Of a stretch of DNA of 64,000 nucleotides, positions 1-11,329 are shown piece by piece. Position 1 is the first letter of the stretch; the number at the start of each line of letters is the position of its first letter. Below the pieces are notes generated by a model, which worked only from the letters and a program-made list of their open reading frames with translations, was not told where the DNA came from and searched no databases. Made by a program: the position numbers and the translations under genes. This DNA is from Aptenodytes patagonicus (taxonomy: Eukaryota > Chordata > Aves > Sphenisciformes > Spheniscidae). The DNA is taken from contig NC_134963.1 in the NCBI RefSeq assembly GCF_965638725.1, forward strand, positions 16,458,501 through 16,522,500. The letters run 5' to 3'.

Positions 1-195
1 GGAGATAAGGTCCCCGTAGTGCACACAGGGAAGTGGCTGGAGAAGGTAGTGTGGATTGCTCCTCCCATGGAAAAAGACAAACCCATTAATGGGATTGTCT
101 TTGCTCAAGGACCTGGGTGTACTTGGTGGGTAATGCAGAAGGATGGGGAGACCCGGTGTGTGCCTCAAGAAGATTTAACCTTGGGGGAAAAATAA
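1..195 (+). pseudogene. ERVL-like pol, C-terminal end of integrase (partial, cut by window edge)
   Basis: An open frame enters the window in frame 1 and stops at a TAA at 193-195, giving 64 codons. The residues form the SH3-like DNA-binding tail typical of retroviral integrase: a GDKV-type start, a VVWIAP strand, then a FAQGPG stretch followed by TWWVM. Such text closes the pol frame of ERVL-type elements, which usually lack env. This fits the following non-coding tail, polypurine tract and LTR. Integrase would join viral DNA to the host genome. The visible part has no internal stop, but most of pol lies left of the window, so whether the provirus is intact cannot be judged. The ERVL assignment is recognition from memory, not a database match. 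Confidence 0.7.
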
Positions 196-669
196 TCTGT
201 GATGTGAATTGTATGTTTAGGAAGTAATATAGCAGGAATGACCTGAACCAACAAAGAGTGAGTTTCGAAAGGAACCAGACGAGTGCAATGATGACCCAAA
301 CCAAGCTGGTGTTGGGTCAAGCAACAATCAGACATACTGCTTCTCCTGTTCTGAGCACCCGTCTTGACAGATGGGGCCCAAGTCATAGCCTGTTCTTATG
401 AACATCTGGAGGAGTGGAGGAAGCCCATGGAATGGGAGAGTAATGTCTATCTGTTAAAGGACAGTGGATAGTAGTTAATGAGAATGTCTAAATCTGTATG
501 TTTGGTTTAAAGATGGTTTAAGTACGTAGTTTAAGTTGTAAGTGTTGGTAAGAAGGGATTTCAGTAATGAGAATTAAATAAAATGGGATGGTTAGAAGTG
601 ATATATATATGTATGAAATTATGTGGGACCTGAGCATGATGCAAATGGTATGGAATAAGGGGTGGAGAT
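196..669 (+). mobile_element. ERVL-like provirus, 3' non-coding tail and polypurine tract
   Basis: This AT-rich, stop-filled stretch lies between the integrase stop codon and the LTR. No env-like frame is visible, as expected for ERVL. It ends in a purine run at about 654-668 (AATAAGGGGTGGAGA), directly before the LTR's opening TG. That is where a polypurine tract primes plus-strand DNA synthesis. A short TA run lies near 600-611. Confidence 0.65.
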
Positions 670-951
670 TGTATTGGGTCTGGCTGAGATGGAGTTAATC
701 TTCCCCATAGCAGCCCTCATAGTGCTGTGCTTTGTATTGGTAACTAGAAAAGTGTTGGTAACACACCAGCGTTTTGGCTACTGCTGAGCAGTGCTCACAC
801 AGCAACTTTGCTTTTGCTTTATTAAATTGGCTTTATCCTGACCCATGAGTTTTTTTCCATCTTATTTTCTCAACCCCCCATCCTGCTGAGAAGGGGAGTG
901 ATAGAGCGGCTTGGTGGGCACCTGGCATCCAGCCAAGGTCAACCCACCACA
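670..951 (+). mobile_element. ERVL-like 3' LTR, short form (282 bp)
   Basis: It opens with TGTATTGGGTCTGGCTGAG just after the polypurine tract and closes with ACCCACCACA, so it is bounded TG...CA. Its first 120 bases share the plan of the LTRs at 24100 and 25377: GAGTTAAT, a CATAGCAGCC or AGTAGCTGG-like block, AGTGCTGTG, GGTAACACA and GCTGAGCAGTGCT. The middle of those LTRs, including the TATA region, is absent, so an internal deletion or a shorter subfamily is likely. ATTAAA near 821 could be the poly(A) signal. The left target duplication is outside the window, so it cannot be checked. Confidence 0.65.
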
Positions 952-2161
952 GACATTGTTTCTGCAAAGGCAGAGATGTGCATAAAATAGCACGTACTGT
1001 AGTACTACGGAGTCCCCAACTACAGTGCTCTATGCTGGTGGATGTGTGGTTAAGGTGCCTGATCCTCTGCCCTGGCTGTAGTATCTAGTATCTTTGCTTC
1101 TTCAGCCGTGCTCTAGTTTTTCTTTAGGAGACATCTGCCCACATGATGGAGAACTTTCATGGATGGCTGCAAACTTGCTCCCCAGAGATCATCTGCAAAG
1201 TAAAAGGTGCTCTGGGGACTAGATCTTGAAGATCTGAGGATGGTTGAATCCAAATTCTTTGGGTCAAGCCCCTCTCAGCACTCGATACACATCTGCAACA
1301 TTAGCTCTTTGCTCCTGTGCAAAAAAACAATATGGCCTTGAAATTCTTGCTGCTGAACAATCCTGAGCCAAGACCTTGGAGGCAGTGTAGGGAAAAGCCC
1401 TTGGTTGCCTGGAAATGCCCCTTCTGCCTCCTCCCAGCCTTTTTTTGCACTTCAGTTTGCTTCTGCTGCTGGGTGAATTCATTTTATTAACAGCTCTTCA
1501 TAAAGCCTGGCAGCATTTGAAAGACTGCAATGTTTGCCTCTGAATATCAATAAGCAGCCGCCTTTCCAGCCCAGGGAAGATTTGAAGGAAGAAAGAGTGA
1601 AGCTCTGAGGATCAGTGATCAATGCCAGCCCCACGGGGAGCCCGAGTTTAGGAGATTTGTTATTGAAATATTAACTGAATTCCCGCCCAGAGTGGGCTGA
1701 GCAGGAGCTCTGAGCTGCTATGCGAAGCCTCCCGGCAGCTGGGAGGATTGCAAAGCACCGGGTCTCCAGTCACGACGTGCACTTCAGCACCAGCAGCATC
1801 ACTTGGGCATCTTCTCCCAACCACCACTGATGTCAGCACCTGTGGCCGTGGCCAGCTGGGCCTGCAATGCATAGAAAGAGGTCTCTTCTTCCCATCCTGC
1901 CTGTTTTTTCCAGGTGAAATGTTGGCAGAATTAGAGGTGAAGCGGCCCTTCTTTCTGCAATGGAAAGGAAGAGAGGGTCAGGGGCATGAATCTAGACAAT
2001 GGCCAGCTTGGTTTCAGGCTCCTCGTTCTCGGTCTTAGTTGCAAGAGCCTGGCAGGACTCAGGAGGACAATGGAGGCATGGCAGAAGTGGGGATGGACCG
2101 GAGCTGTGTACTGAATTGTTCTTTGATGCAGTTTGTGTTTGTTTGTTTTGTAGAAAAGACC

Positions 2162-2186
2162 TTTTTTTTTTTTTTTTTTTTTTTTT
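2162..2186. repeat. Poly-T run (25 T)
   Basis: An uninterrupted T run is followed by CTTTTCCTTACAGG. That tail resembles a splice acceptor, but the downstream frame has no recognisable content. It could equally be the A-tail of a minus-strand retroposon. Neither reading is supported further. Confidence 0.9.
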
Positions 2187-2310
2187 CTTTTCCTTACAGG
2201 AACACATTGGTTTCTATGAAATATTCATGGGAAAACAGTTTCTCTGGTCCAGGAGCAAACTTTCAGTAAGTGAGTGACAAAACCACAACAACATGTTGCC
2301 CGGTGCTTGG

Positions 2311-2415
2311 GGCACTGACATAGGACTCAAGAGACCTAAATTCTAATCCTCCAGAAGGGACTAGAGCACAGAGCTCCCACTACATGGCAAATCCCCTGCA
2401 CAAGATACTTGCTTT
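2311..2415 (+). repeat. Possible MIR-like SINE fossil
   Basis: The phrase GGACTCAAGAGACCTAAATT followed by CTAATCCTC resembles the tRNA-derived B-box side of MIR elements (a 'gagtcaggagacctgggttctaatcc' type of text). Downstream similarity is weak and only this short stretch is convincing. Confidence 0.35.
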
Positions 2416-2712
2416 TTAGGTTGGCTCCCCAGCACATTGTTTTTGACCTGAGATCCCATTCCAGACCTTGGAAGTCTTCCCAGTTCAGGTTTAATGGAGA
2501 CTTTCCAGCAAGACATTTCACTTTTGACAAAAATAAAAAAACAGACAAACAAACACGGCTGGCAAAAAAAATACTTTATTTAGCGAATTCCCTGATCAGC
2601 CTCTTGGCTGTCTCCATCCCATCCAAAATCTGCTTCTGTTCCTGCAAATAAAGCCTGTAGGCACCCTCCTTTGGCTAGCTACAGAGCTGCTTGTGCCGGT
2701 ACTTCCAAATGG

Positions 2713-2755
2713 ATAGAGCTATAGCAATTAGCATCTGCTATAGCTATAGCATCTG
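2713..2755. repeat. Cluster of GCTATAGC palindromes
   Basis: Within about 40 bases the self-complementary word (A)GCTATAGC occurs as AGCTATAGC, GCTATAGC and CTATAGC. The first copy is separated from the rest by AATTAGCATCT. The arrangement allows small cruciforms or slippage, and no function is apparent. Confidence 0.7.
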
Positions 2756-4510
2756 GTTCTTCTCAGTTGCTGGTACCCCATGGCTCCCGGGGGTAGGGAT
2801 ACCCTGCTAAGCTTCTCTGCAGAGGAATGATTTGAGCTTAGTCCTGGACTGCAGAATCCACTTGGCCAACAGGGAACTACAACTTGGAGGTGATGGAGAA
2901 GGTCCCCTCAGGAGCAACCCGTTGCCTGGGGGACATCCCGGGGAGCAGCAAACAGACTGTCCTTGCTCACCTCTGAATACTCAGTGACTCACAGGTGCTT
3001 CTCTCCTGGCTTGAAGGGCTCTGGCAACGGAGGAAGGAGGCACCGATGACACAAGCAGCACTGCTACAGTGGGATGAGTCCTTAGGGAGCCAGGGACTAG
3101 GAGCTGCAGGTACCAGCGTGGTCCCCCGTGTCACAAACACATCTGCAGCCCTTCTTCAGGTCATATCAGCTCAAACCAGGACATGCTCCTCCTTGTGCCA
3201 GGGAGGGAGGTTGATAGAGCTAGTGTTTGTGCCAGCTGTCTTTGTGTCACCTGGAATGATCCCAGTGTCCCACTTACAGCCGCTCCAAGGCCACATGTCT
3301 CTGCTGGAACAGGACATTGGTATGGCACCACTAGGATGTGGCGCTTCTTGCTTTGCCTGTGTTACTAACACCACACCGCAGAAGTGCTCTGAAAGCCTGA
3401 TGCCTCCTCCTTTCCAGCTATTTATTATCTTTTTGCATTTTCCTCATGAAAATCAATGCAGTCAGATTTGTTCTTGCTGGCAGCTGCTTCCTCTTTCAGT
3501 CCCTTCAAGTTCCAAATTGTGGTTTCATATGCAACTGGAAAGATTTACTCCTCTATGGGTGTCCCCATACACTGGAATTTTGCCTGAATATTGTGGAGCC
3601 CTTTCCTGACATCCAAGGAGGAAAAATAAAGATACCAAGAGCAATTCAGTGACACCTAAATGCACTGAGTTGGAAAGGGTGAAGTGCTAAAGCACTATAA
3701 TTTATACTTGCAAAAGAACATAGACATGGAAATATCTAGAGAGCTACATGGAGAACATAGAAGAGAAAGTAGAAAATACAGAGAGAAGAATATCTCAAAC
3801 TGTTATCAAGGGCTGGAACATAAGCAGGACTGTGGACACGCTTGGTTTTGCAATGCTCAGTGATGGGCATAACTCCCCTGTGCTTCTTCCTGTACTCAGC
3901 ACCTGGTGGAAGAGCTTCAATACTTCTTTCTGCCACCTTCTGCTGCTACTGGCTCACCCAAGGTGACAATACAGCTGATGGAAACATTTGGAGGGTCACT
4001 GTTTTGAGGAACTGGACCAGCCTTTCCTCAAACAGGTTTATGCTAACCTGTGTCCCCATCAGCACCAAAAAAAGGAATCTATTAGCAGAGTTTAGACTAT
4101 ATTTGGATAAGGAGAGGCAGTGGCGGTGTCCTGCTTCCCCTTCCCCCTCCAGGTCGGTCCTGCTCCTCATCCAGAGCATGCACAGCTGAGAAACGCCGCC
4201 CGCTCCAGCTGAGTCTGCTCCGCCATAAACAAAGCACCCAGATCAATGCCTCACACAATCAGGTGAGGTACCTCCCTGCACAATGTGCTTTCCCCCAGTT
4301 TTCAGAATGACTGAAGCATCCTCAGCTTCAGTCCTGTTTTATTCCTCCCTGTTTCTAAGAACAGCCAACGTGAAGAAACATCAAAGGGGACTTTCCAGTC
4401 TGCGCTTCCTAAAACACGGCACTAGGCAACAGCAGATGGGAGCTGGCATTATTAAATATGCATAACCTTGCAGATCACAAGGTAGCACTTAGCTATCCTC
4501 TAATTAAAAG

Positions 4511-4608
4511 GCAGCTGCTTCCTAATACCGTGGAAAAAGCCTGCTAGAAGACACTAGCTTTTCCCTGAATGATGGCTGATTGATGAGGAGCCCTGTAGCT
4601 CTTTCCTG
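4511..4608 (+). repeat. Unassigned dispersed repeat, copy 1
   Basis: This segment recurs at 7762-7880 in the same orientation. Both start GCAGCTGCTTCC, share the identical 17-mer CTGCTAGAAGACACTAG, continue with TTTTTCCTG/TTTTCCCTG and ATGATGG, and end with CCCTGT-G and TTTCCTG. I do not recognise the family. It may be an old interspersed element or a local duplication. Confidence 0.7.
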
Positions 4609-5395
4609 CCCAGCTCAGAGATGCCAAAGGGACCCTTCAGCCTTCTGTAGCCTCTTTCCAGAGCTGCTCAGGGTCTCTGCTCAAGAGACCCTCCAACCAG
4701 GCAGACAATGGGGATCTCGCTTGATTCGCTAAGCCAGTACCGAAAAGGTTAATGCTGAGAATATGTGGAAGTTCTTTTGGACATCCATGCCAGCTACAGA
4801 GCTGCTTCCTGCACAGAAGAGCTTGGAATGAATAAAAGAAATATTGTTGCACTGAATCAGTCCCTCTAGCAATGAGCTCTGGCTTCTCACTGGTTATTTT
4901 CATTAATTAATTACATTTGTATTCATGGAACATGCAAGCGTCCCAATCATGGTCCAAGATCTCACTATGCTGGGGTCTGAACAAACAAACAAAACAAGAC
5001 AGCTCCTTCTCCAAAGAGCTTCAAGTATGGAAAAAAGAGATGAGATGACTACAGCCAGTGAGCCACAGGGTGCAGTGAAATTGTCTTGGCCTCGACGGGG
5101 CTATGATCTGAATATATTTTGGAGCACCACTGTGGTATTGCATGCCAGTGTGATGCCAAAGGTGCCTTTTGCATCATTGCCATGTGCCTGGGATACGGAA
5201 AGCCCAACTGGATCCTCAAAGTGATATTCCTCTAGAGGACATGTTCTGATCCATGGGCTCAGCTGGGGGAAACAGGGTTTCCCCCCAGGCTCAGCAGCCC
5301 TTTTTTCCATACTGCAGAAAGCAGGTGGTGAAGGAGGCATTGCTCCAGCTTTCAGGACCTTGGCACCTAAGTGCTGCCCAGAGCATCCCTCCTTG

Positions 5396-5420
5396 CCCCC
5401 CCCCCCCCCCCCCCCCCCCC
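5396..5420. repeat. Poly-C run (25 C; poly-G on minus strand)
   Basis: Twenty-five consecutive C residues follow CCTTG and precede GATAAGCC. Such a tract can form an i-motif or a G-quadruplex on the opposite strand. It is also a typical place for sequencing or assembly length error. The proline and glycine runs in overlapping frames are artefacts of this tract. Confidence 0.95.
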
Positions 5421-7543
5421 GATAAGCCTTCCAGAGGACAGAGCAGGTTTGAGATCCTATGGGAGGGAACTGCATACAGGTTCTCATGCTCAGCACTATC
5501 CTCTACGGCATTGTGGGATCAAAGAGACACTGACTCACAGTCAGCAAGATGCAGATTGCATGTTAAGTGGCTGAATACAGCTCCCAAATGAAGCTTCCTT
5601 TTAACAAGAACTAAGTCATTAGGAATGAGCCAGTTATGCTACAGAAGAACAGACACGATGCTGAGATAATATTCAGAGGTGCTTCCCATTCTAGCAATAA
5701 TGAATCACAGCATCTCCCTTGCCTCCCACTTTTTTGCCCCAGTTCCCAGTCCCTAGTTATGAACCTTTCCTGGTGTCCGGTGAAGCTAACGTGTCCCCCT
5801 GCCCTCTTCCACCAGCCGTGAAACAATGCCTAAAAACCAGGCACGGGAAGAGAGGGATAGGGAGGAAAAAAAAATCAACCTTGAATCATATATATTTTTA
5901 ATGTGAAAAATTAAAAAGCAAACAAACCCTGGATCTATTTCAAAGCCAAGGGGTTGAAAGGAATTTGCAGTATAAATATGCTAGGTCTTGTTTCCTGCCT
6001 TCCTATTTATACTATTTCAGCTAAATCAAGGGATAAATTCTGCCCAGCATCTCCCAGCACCACAGAGCCTTCACGGGTAATCATAGGCACCCAGGTGTGT
6101 GTGCAGTACTTAAGGTAAAGCACAGCTAAAGGCTTTGCAGGAGTAAGGCCTGAGCTTGTTAGTAGATCTTCGATATGAACATTGTATGTGAGGCAGAGAG
6201 GACTACAGTGATTTTTGCATAATACCTCCCAAGGATGTGAGCTACTAAATCTGCAAATATTTGTCAAAGGTAAACAAAGAGAAAAGGGCTACTTAAGATG
6301 AAATAATGTACAGTGAGGAGCCACCCTGGAATTAATTTAAGAGGGAAGATAGGCTGAAGCACGGATTAGAGCCTGCTGCAGAGATCAACTCCAGGGAGCA
6401 AGGCTGGGATCTCATCAACTGCAGCACTTAGCCCTGATGGGGATCCCATGTGGAATATGCCGTATTTCTCTGGTAGCTCCTGTGATGACCAGGGGATTCC
6501 TCTCCTCTTGCACATGGGGGTGTTGCCCACCTGGGCAAAAGCTGTAAGATGGGAAGCCAGGTCTCCTGTCTCCCTGTTCACAGCTCCCCAGTTCAGACGG
6601 GCTGGCCAGACAAGCAAAAAAAAAAGGGATGAAGCTGCCTAGGTAGACAGCAATGCACTGGGAGATGAAGCCCTTGGGACATCATGTCATCACCGTAGGA
6701 CTAGAGGGAACGGTGCTAAATTCCCAGATCAAAACAGCCTTTCCGACTGGTAATAGCAACCTGATGTGCATCCCCTTGCTTTGCACATGTAGGTGAGCTT
6801 GCACGTTTCCCTCTCCACCAGGTTCTCCTTATCCTTCCCACCAGGTTAGGTTTCACATACACTCACTGCTCTCCCAGCAGTAATCCGGGATGCATCATAT
6901 GTATCTTGACCAGCTTCCCTGCACTCGGAGGCAGGAGAAAAGATGTGGAATTTATGAGTAACCTTTTTGTTTTTCTCCTGTGAACTGTTTTCAACATTTA
7001 GAAATCATTTGAATATTATGCAAATTGAAGTGACTTGGCTTCTAAATATCATGAAAAATGCCCACTCCGGCAGTCTGTGCCATATGGAAATTACCTCTGC
7101 TGAGATGTTGTGAAATAAATCACCATTAAGGGAAGGATGGATTGGCCAAAAGTGAACAGCTGACATGCGAGAAGCGAGGTTTGTGGTTAACTCGTTCAGT
7201 CTGCAGGTTGCCGGGCCCCCCAGGACGGATCCTGCTCTGGGGGGAGGACGGGGTGCTCACACCATGGAAGGGCACTGCTCCGCCGTGGGCAGGCAGGTTG
7301 CCTCTGTGCTTTCCAGGCTGCCAGCCGGAAGGCAGGTCATGGGAAGTTTCTGGTTCACTTCCATTTCAGCAAACTGTGTGACTTCAGCATGTGATGCTCG
7401 GGAAATGATTCGGCTGGAACAGCTAAACGAGCTGATGTGCTGGGTACCAAGTCAGTCTCCTCGGGAAACAAAGAGAAGGTGATGGTGGAACTGCAGTCTG
7501 GCGTCATGAGCACAGATGACGATCGTTGTCAGCCCTGCACCAC

Positions 7544-7576
7544 CCATCCGTCCGTCCATCCATCCATCCATCCATC
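7544..7576. repeat. (CCRT)n microsatellite
   Basis: About eight tetramers, CCAT with two early CCGT variants, run in tandem. The CCGT copies may be the ancestral form, losing CpG by deamination. Confidence 0.9.
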
Positions 7577-7761
7577 TGTAACTGCAAACAGACAGAGACG
7601 TTGCCCAGGCACACAGCCTAGCAGCGTAAATAAGACCCAGGAGGGAGGATACAGATATAAGTGGTAATAGCTACGAGGAAATTGGGAGAGAGTGCAGAGG
7701 GACTCATGAGTCCCCATGAGCATGAATCAAGGCAGGAGCAGGAGAAATGTGGCCATTTGGT

Positions 7762-7880
7762 GCAGCTGCTTCCAAATACAGTGAAAAAAAACCTGCTAGA
7801 AGACACTAGATTTTTCCTGCATGATGGGGAGAGCAGAGGAGGATGGGGAGGCAGAGGAAGAACCCTGTGGCCCTTTCCTG
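7762..7880 (+). repeat. Unassigned dispersed repeat, copy 2
   Basis: This is the second copy of the segment at 4511-4608, about 3.25 kb away and in the same orientation. Relative to copy 1 it carries roughly 20 extra purine-rich bases (GAGAGCAGAGGAGGATGGGG region) between the ATGATGG block and the CCCTGTGG block. Several scattered substitutions suggest the copies are old. Confidence 0.7.
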
Positions 7881-10800
7881 TGAAAAGGGATGGGGGATCC
7901 ATACCATGGGGCTGCCTGCATACAGAGCAGGGCCTGGAGTGGGGTGTGGTGAAGCACATGGTAAGTGGGACTACTCATGCTTATTTTTATCAGGGAGAAT
8001 AAATTTATCTGTTTAGCCCTTCTGCATTTGAAGTAAACATTCTAGGAATAATCTACTACAGAAGTAATTAACTCTCTCAGCTTTATAGATCCATTAAGGA
8101 GATTTTGCACAAGCTCAGAGAGATTCCAATTTTTTTAGATATGGGTACAAACTGTGTTATTTACATACATGGGGTAGAAACACCAGCTCGGTCTGCACAT
8201 GGTAAGTGAGCTATAAACAAAATGAAAACTGATCACAGGTCGCAAGTCCTGTTGGTTGGTTCTGGCTTTCTGCCCAAAGGACTCTGGGCTTGGATAAGCT
8301 GGATCTGGGAAAATGGCTCAGAAGAAAGAAAAGAAAATGGTTTGAAGGCTAGGGAAAGAGCAATAGTGGGTGGCTCAGAAGCTGAGGACAGAAAGAAAGA
8401 AAAACCTGTGGTCCAGCTGCAGGTCCTCTGTGGAGCTAAATGCCCCAATGTGTACTGAGGCAGTCGTACATGATGGGAAGGTCTTTGACCTGTCCTCCAT
8501 GCGGGAATGATGAATGAGCAATCGAGTAGATGGTTCAAAGAGACTTGGGACAGCAGAAGCCAGGCTTCAGGAAAATATGCCCACGGGGTGAAATATTCTC
8601 AGCAGGTGTGGGAAGAGACACAGAATCCAGGTGAGAGGGAGGAGGTTTGGAACTAATTCTTCTTTCAAGGGAAAGAGAGATTTGGATGGACAGTCCCTCT
8701 TCAGGGGCTACCTAACCCTTGGAAGAACCCCTGGTAAAAGCATCTCATGGTAGCAGAAATTCGGGAGCCCAGCAGACAAGTGATGGATCGACAGGTTTGC
8801 AGGCATCCAGTGCTAAAACTGGAAGCTGTGCAATGCTGTAACCACTGCCTGTGCCCCAACAGTAGTCAGATATATGGAAATAAAGGTGGAGCAGTGAGCA
8901 GGGCTCAAGGTCTCCTGAGGTGGTCTAGCATCAGTGGGTGACCCAGGGTGCCCTATAGCTGCAATCCCTGGCCTCAGTGCCCCCACTGAGGTGGAAATGC
9001 AATGGAAAGTACTCATGGCTCTGGGCAGCCCCGAGAGACTTTTTTCTGGGGCTGGCAAAACTGTTTGAAGTTAGGAACTGCTCAATAAGTGCTGAGGATT
9101 ATCAGGCAGGTATTTCTGTGCTCATTTGGTAATGAAAAGCTTTGCATTCCCCTGTAACTGGAAGCCCCTTTGATGCAGAGGACAACACCGATTCTCTGCT
9201 TCATTAAATCCCGTTATAAACATCCCCCTGCTCTGCTTAGCAGCTGACTCCGATTGAAATTCAGTCTGCCCAAACCATCAGTGGAACTGAACTCCCACCA
9301 CCACCCTCCCCTGCCTCCAAGTCGTAAGCTGTATTTTCTGCAGTACTGTTTTACCAGGAAAGGCAAGGCAGAACCTTCCCTGGAGAGCACACCTTGCCAG
9401 ATGCCTTTTTCCCCCCCCCTAACAAGCAGCAGGATGCTAAGTTGACTGCAGGCGGTGAATCAGAAATTGTAATTCTGTTGCTCTTCATCCCATGGGAATT
9501 CTCCTCCCTTCTGACACAGGCTGGGTGAAAACAGCCCTTCCCAACTCCACCACGACCTGGGGATTAGATATAAAATAAAGGGTAGAGAGATGCAAGAGGA
9601 GAGGGGCTCTGGAGTCTATTTTCTCTCCCTTTTCTGCCCCCACAACATCCAGCAGGCAATATTGCCTTATAAGGCAGAATTTCTGGCGTACTGGGAAGGG
9701 GAAAGGTTTATTTTGAGGTTTCCAGCAATGGTGTGAAATTCAAATCTCATTCAATAGCAGCTGACTCGCTCAAGTATTAATTGATTTTGCTGCAAGGCTC
9801 CCTCGTGCCCCCTCGCTGCCTTTCCCCCCTCCTTTGCATGATGTGTGCTCCCACCGCATTTTGCCGTCATTTCTGAGCAGACAAACTGTCCCAGGATCCC
9901 AGAACCTCCCCTGCTGTCCTTCTCCCTGCTCTTTTCACCAGCTGGTTCCTCTCTTCTCCTTTATGTCTCACTTGTGCCTTCACTGCTGTATCTTCTCTGT
10001 CCTTTTTTTTTGCCCACCTGAGGTGGCATCTCTGCCTTGCATCTCCCATTTTGTCTGGAGAGTCTTGGCCTTTTCTCTCCCATGTTTGTTGACTTTCTAC
10101 CAGCATATCAGACAGGTCCTTCAAACCATCTTTGCTACACTGCCCACCAGAACAGAGTCTGACCATATTGGCAGGTCAAAGAGCAAGTAATCCAGAAAAG
10201 GCAATAAACTGAGTTGTTGTCTGGTAACTGATAAAGCCGTGATGAATCTTACTCTGCAATTGTATTGTCTTCACACGCCTCATTCGCTTCCTCCCCTTGC
10301 TCATTGATTTGTGCGTTAAACAAGTTCCTTGGGAATGGAGCTCCAGAGCTGCTGGAGCACTGAATGAGGCCCTACAGTTGTCCACAGGCTGCTGAGCATC
10401 TGCCAAACACGTAGTCGTACACTCACACAGCCCTTTCCTGATGCTGGAGCATCGTGCAGCTTCTGACGCGTGGCTTCAGCCTGGCCATGTACAGCCTTTG
10501 CCTCCTGCACTCGTGAGGAGAAGCTATGGGAGACCCACCACTGTGTGTGAGTCCATCAGGACTTGCCTGGCACAAAGGGTCTCCAGGATTTTTGGGGTTT
10601 TAGGCAGTACCAACTTCATAGAAAAATACAGCCTAAAGAGGCATAAGCAGCTAGGGAAATCTTGCTTTCAGGGCTGGTTGAGTGATGGGTTTCCTCTGAA
10701 TGAAAATGTCAATGGAAAGTGATTTTAATGTTTCCCTAAGCATTTTCTATTCTTCATTAAAAAATTAAAAAGGGCGGTTTATCTGAAATGTTTTTGTTAA

Positions 10801-11290
10801 AAGTTCAACAGTCTGCACAAGGAGAAACTTTGAAAAAAAAAAGAAAAAAGTAGTTTAGTAAAAAATATTCAATTCTCCATCAAAATATAGCTTAACTGGG
10901 GAAATATTAACCAGCCATAACAATATTGGATCAGGAGGGAAATAGCTGCAGATAGAATCTTATTTCTTGGAGCTGACTTTTCATCAAAACTCTCAAGTTT
11001 TTTCTGCCTAAAAATTTCAATTGAAAATGTGATTTTTTTATCCCCACAGGAATCAGGTACTTTCTGAAATCAATTTGGTTTAGTCAAGAATCCAACTTTC
11101 CATCCAGAAACAGTTTGGGCGTAAAACGCTTGCTTTTCTCTCCACATTTCAAGTGACACCCTCTTCCCCTCCCCCCCAGATCCCTCTTCGGCACATCACA
11201 GAAATTGCTGTTGAATTTATTCTGAAATATATTCAGTCCCTGAAGAGGTCATTAAATAGTTCTTGGTCTTTATCCCCTCCTAGCTGTTTT

Positions 11291-11329
11291 CTTCCTTTTT
11301 TTTTCTTTTCTTTTCTTTTTTTTTTTTTC
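11291..11329. repeat. Pyrimidine tract, (TTTTC)n then poly-T
   Basis: CTTCC is followed by T runs broken by single C residues (TTTTC repeats), ending in about 13 T and then CTGAGC. It is simple sequence with no nearby coding sign. Confidence 0.85.

Noticed and set aside
2162..2210. Poly-T followed by CAG as a real splice acceptor
   Set aside because: The sequence after the AG has no recognisable coding content. The T run is better read as simple repeat.
2995..3609. 204-codon plus-strand open frame
   Set aside because: It opens with GTG rather than ATG, shows no domain, is overlapped by other frames on both strands and has no splice context.
5253..5591. Proline-rich and glycine-rich proteins over the C tract
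   Set aside because: The homopolymer translates to Pro or Gly in every frame, and no real protein signal surrounds it.
7544..7576. CRISPR-like or binding-site array
   Set aside because: It is a plain tetranucleotide microsatellite without spacers.
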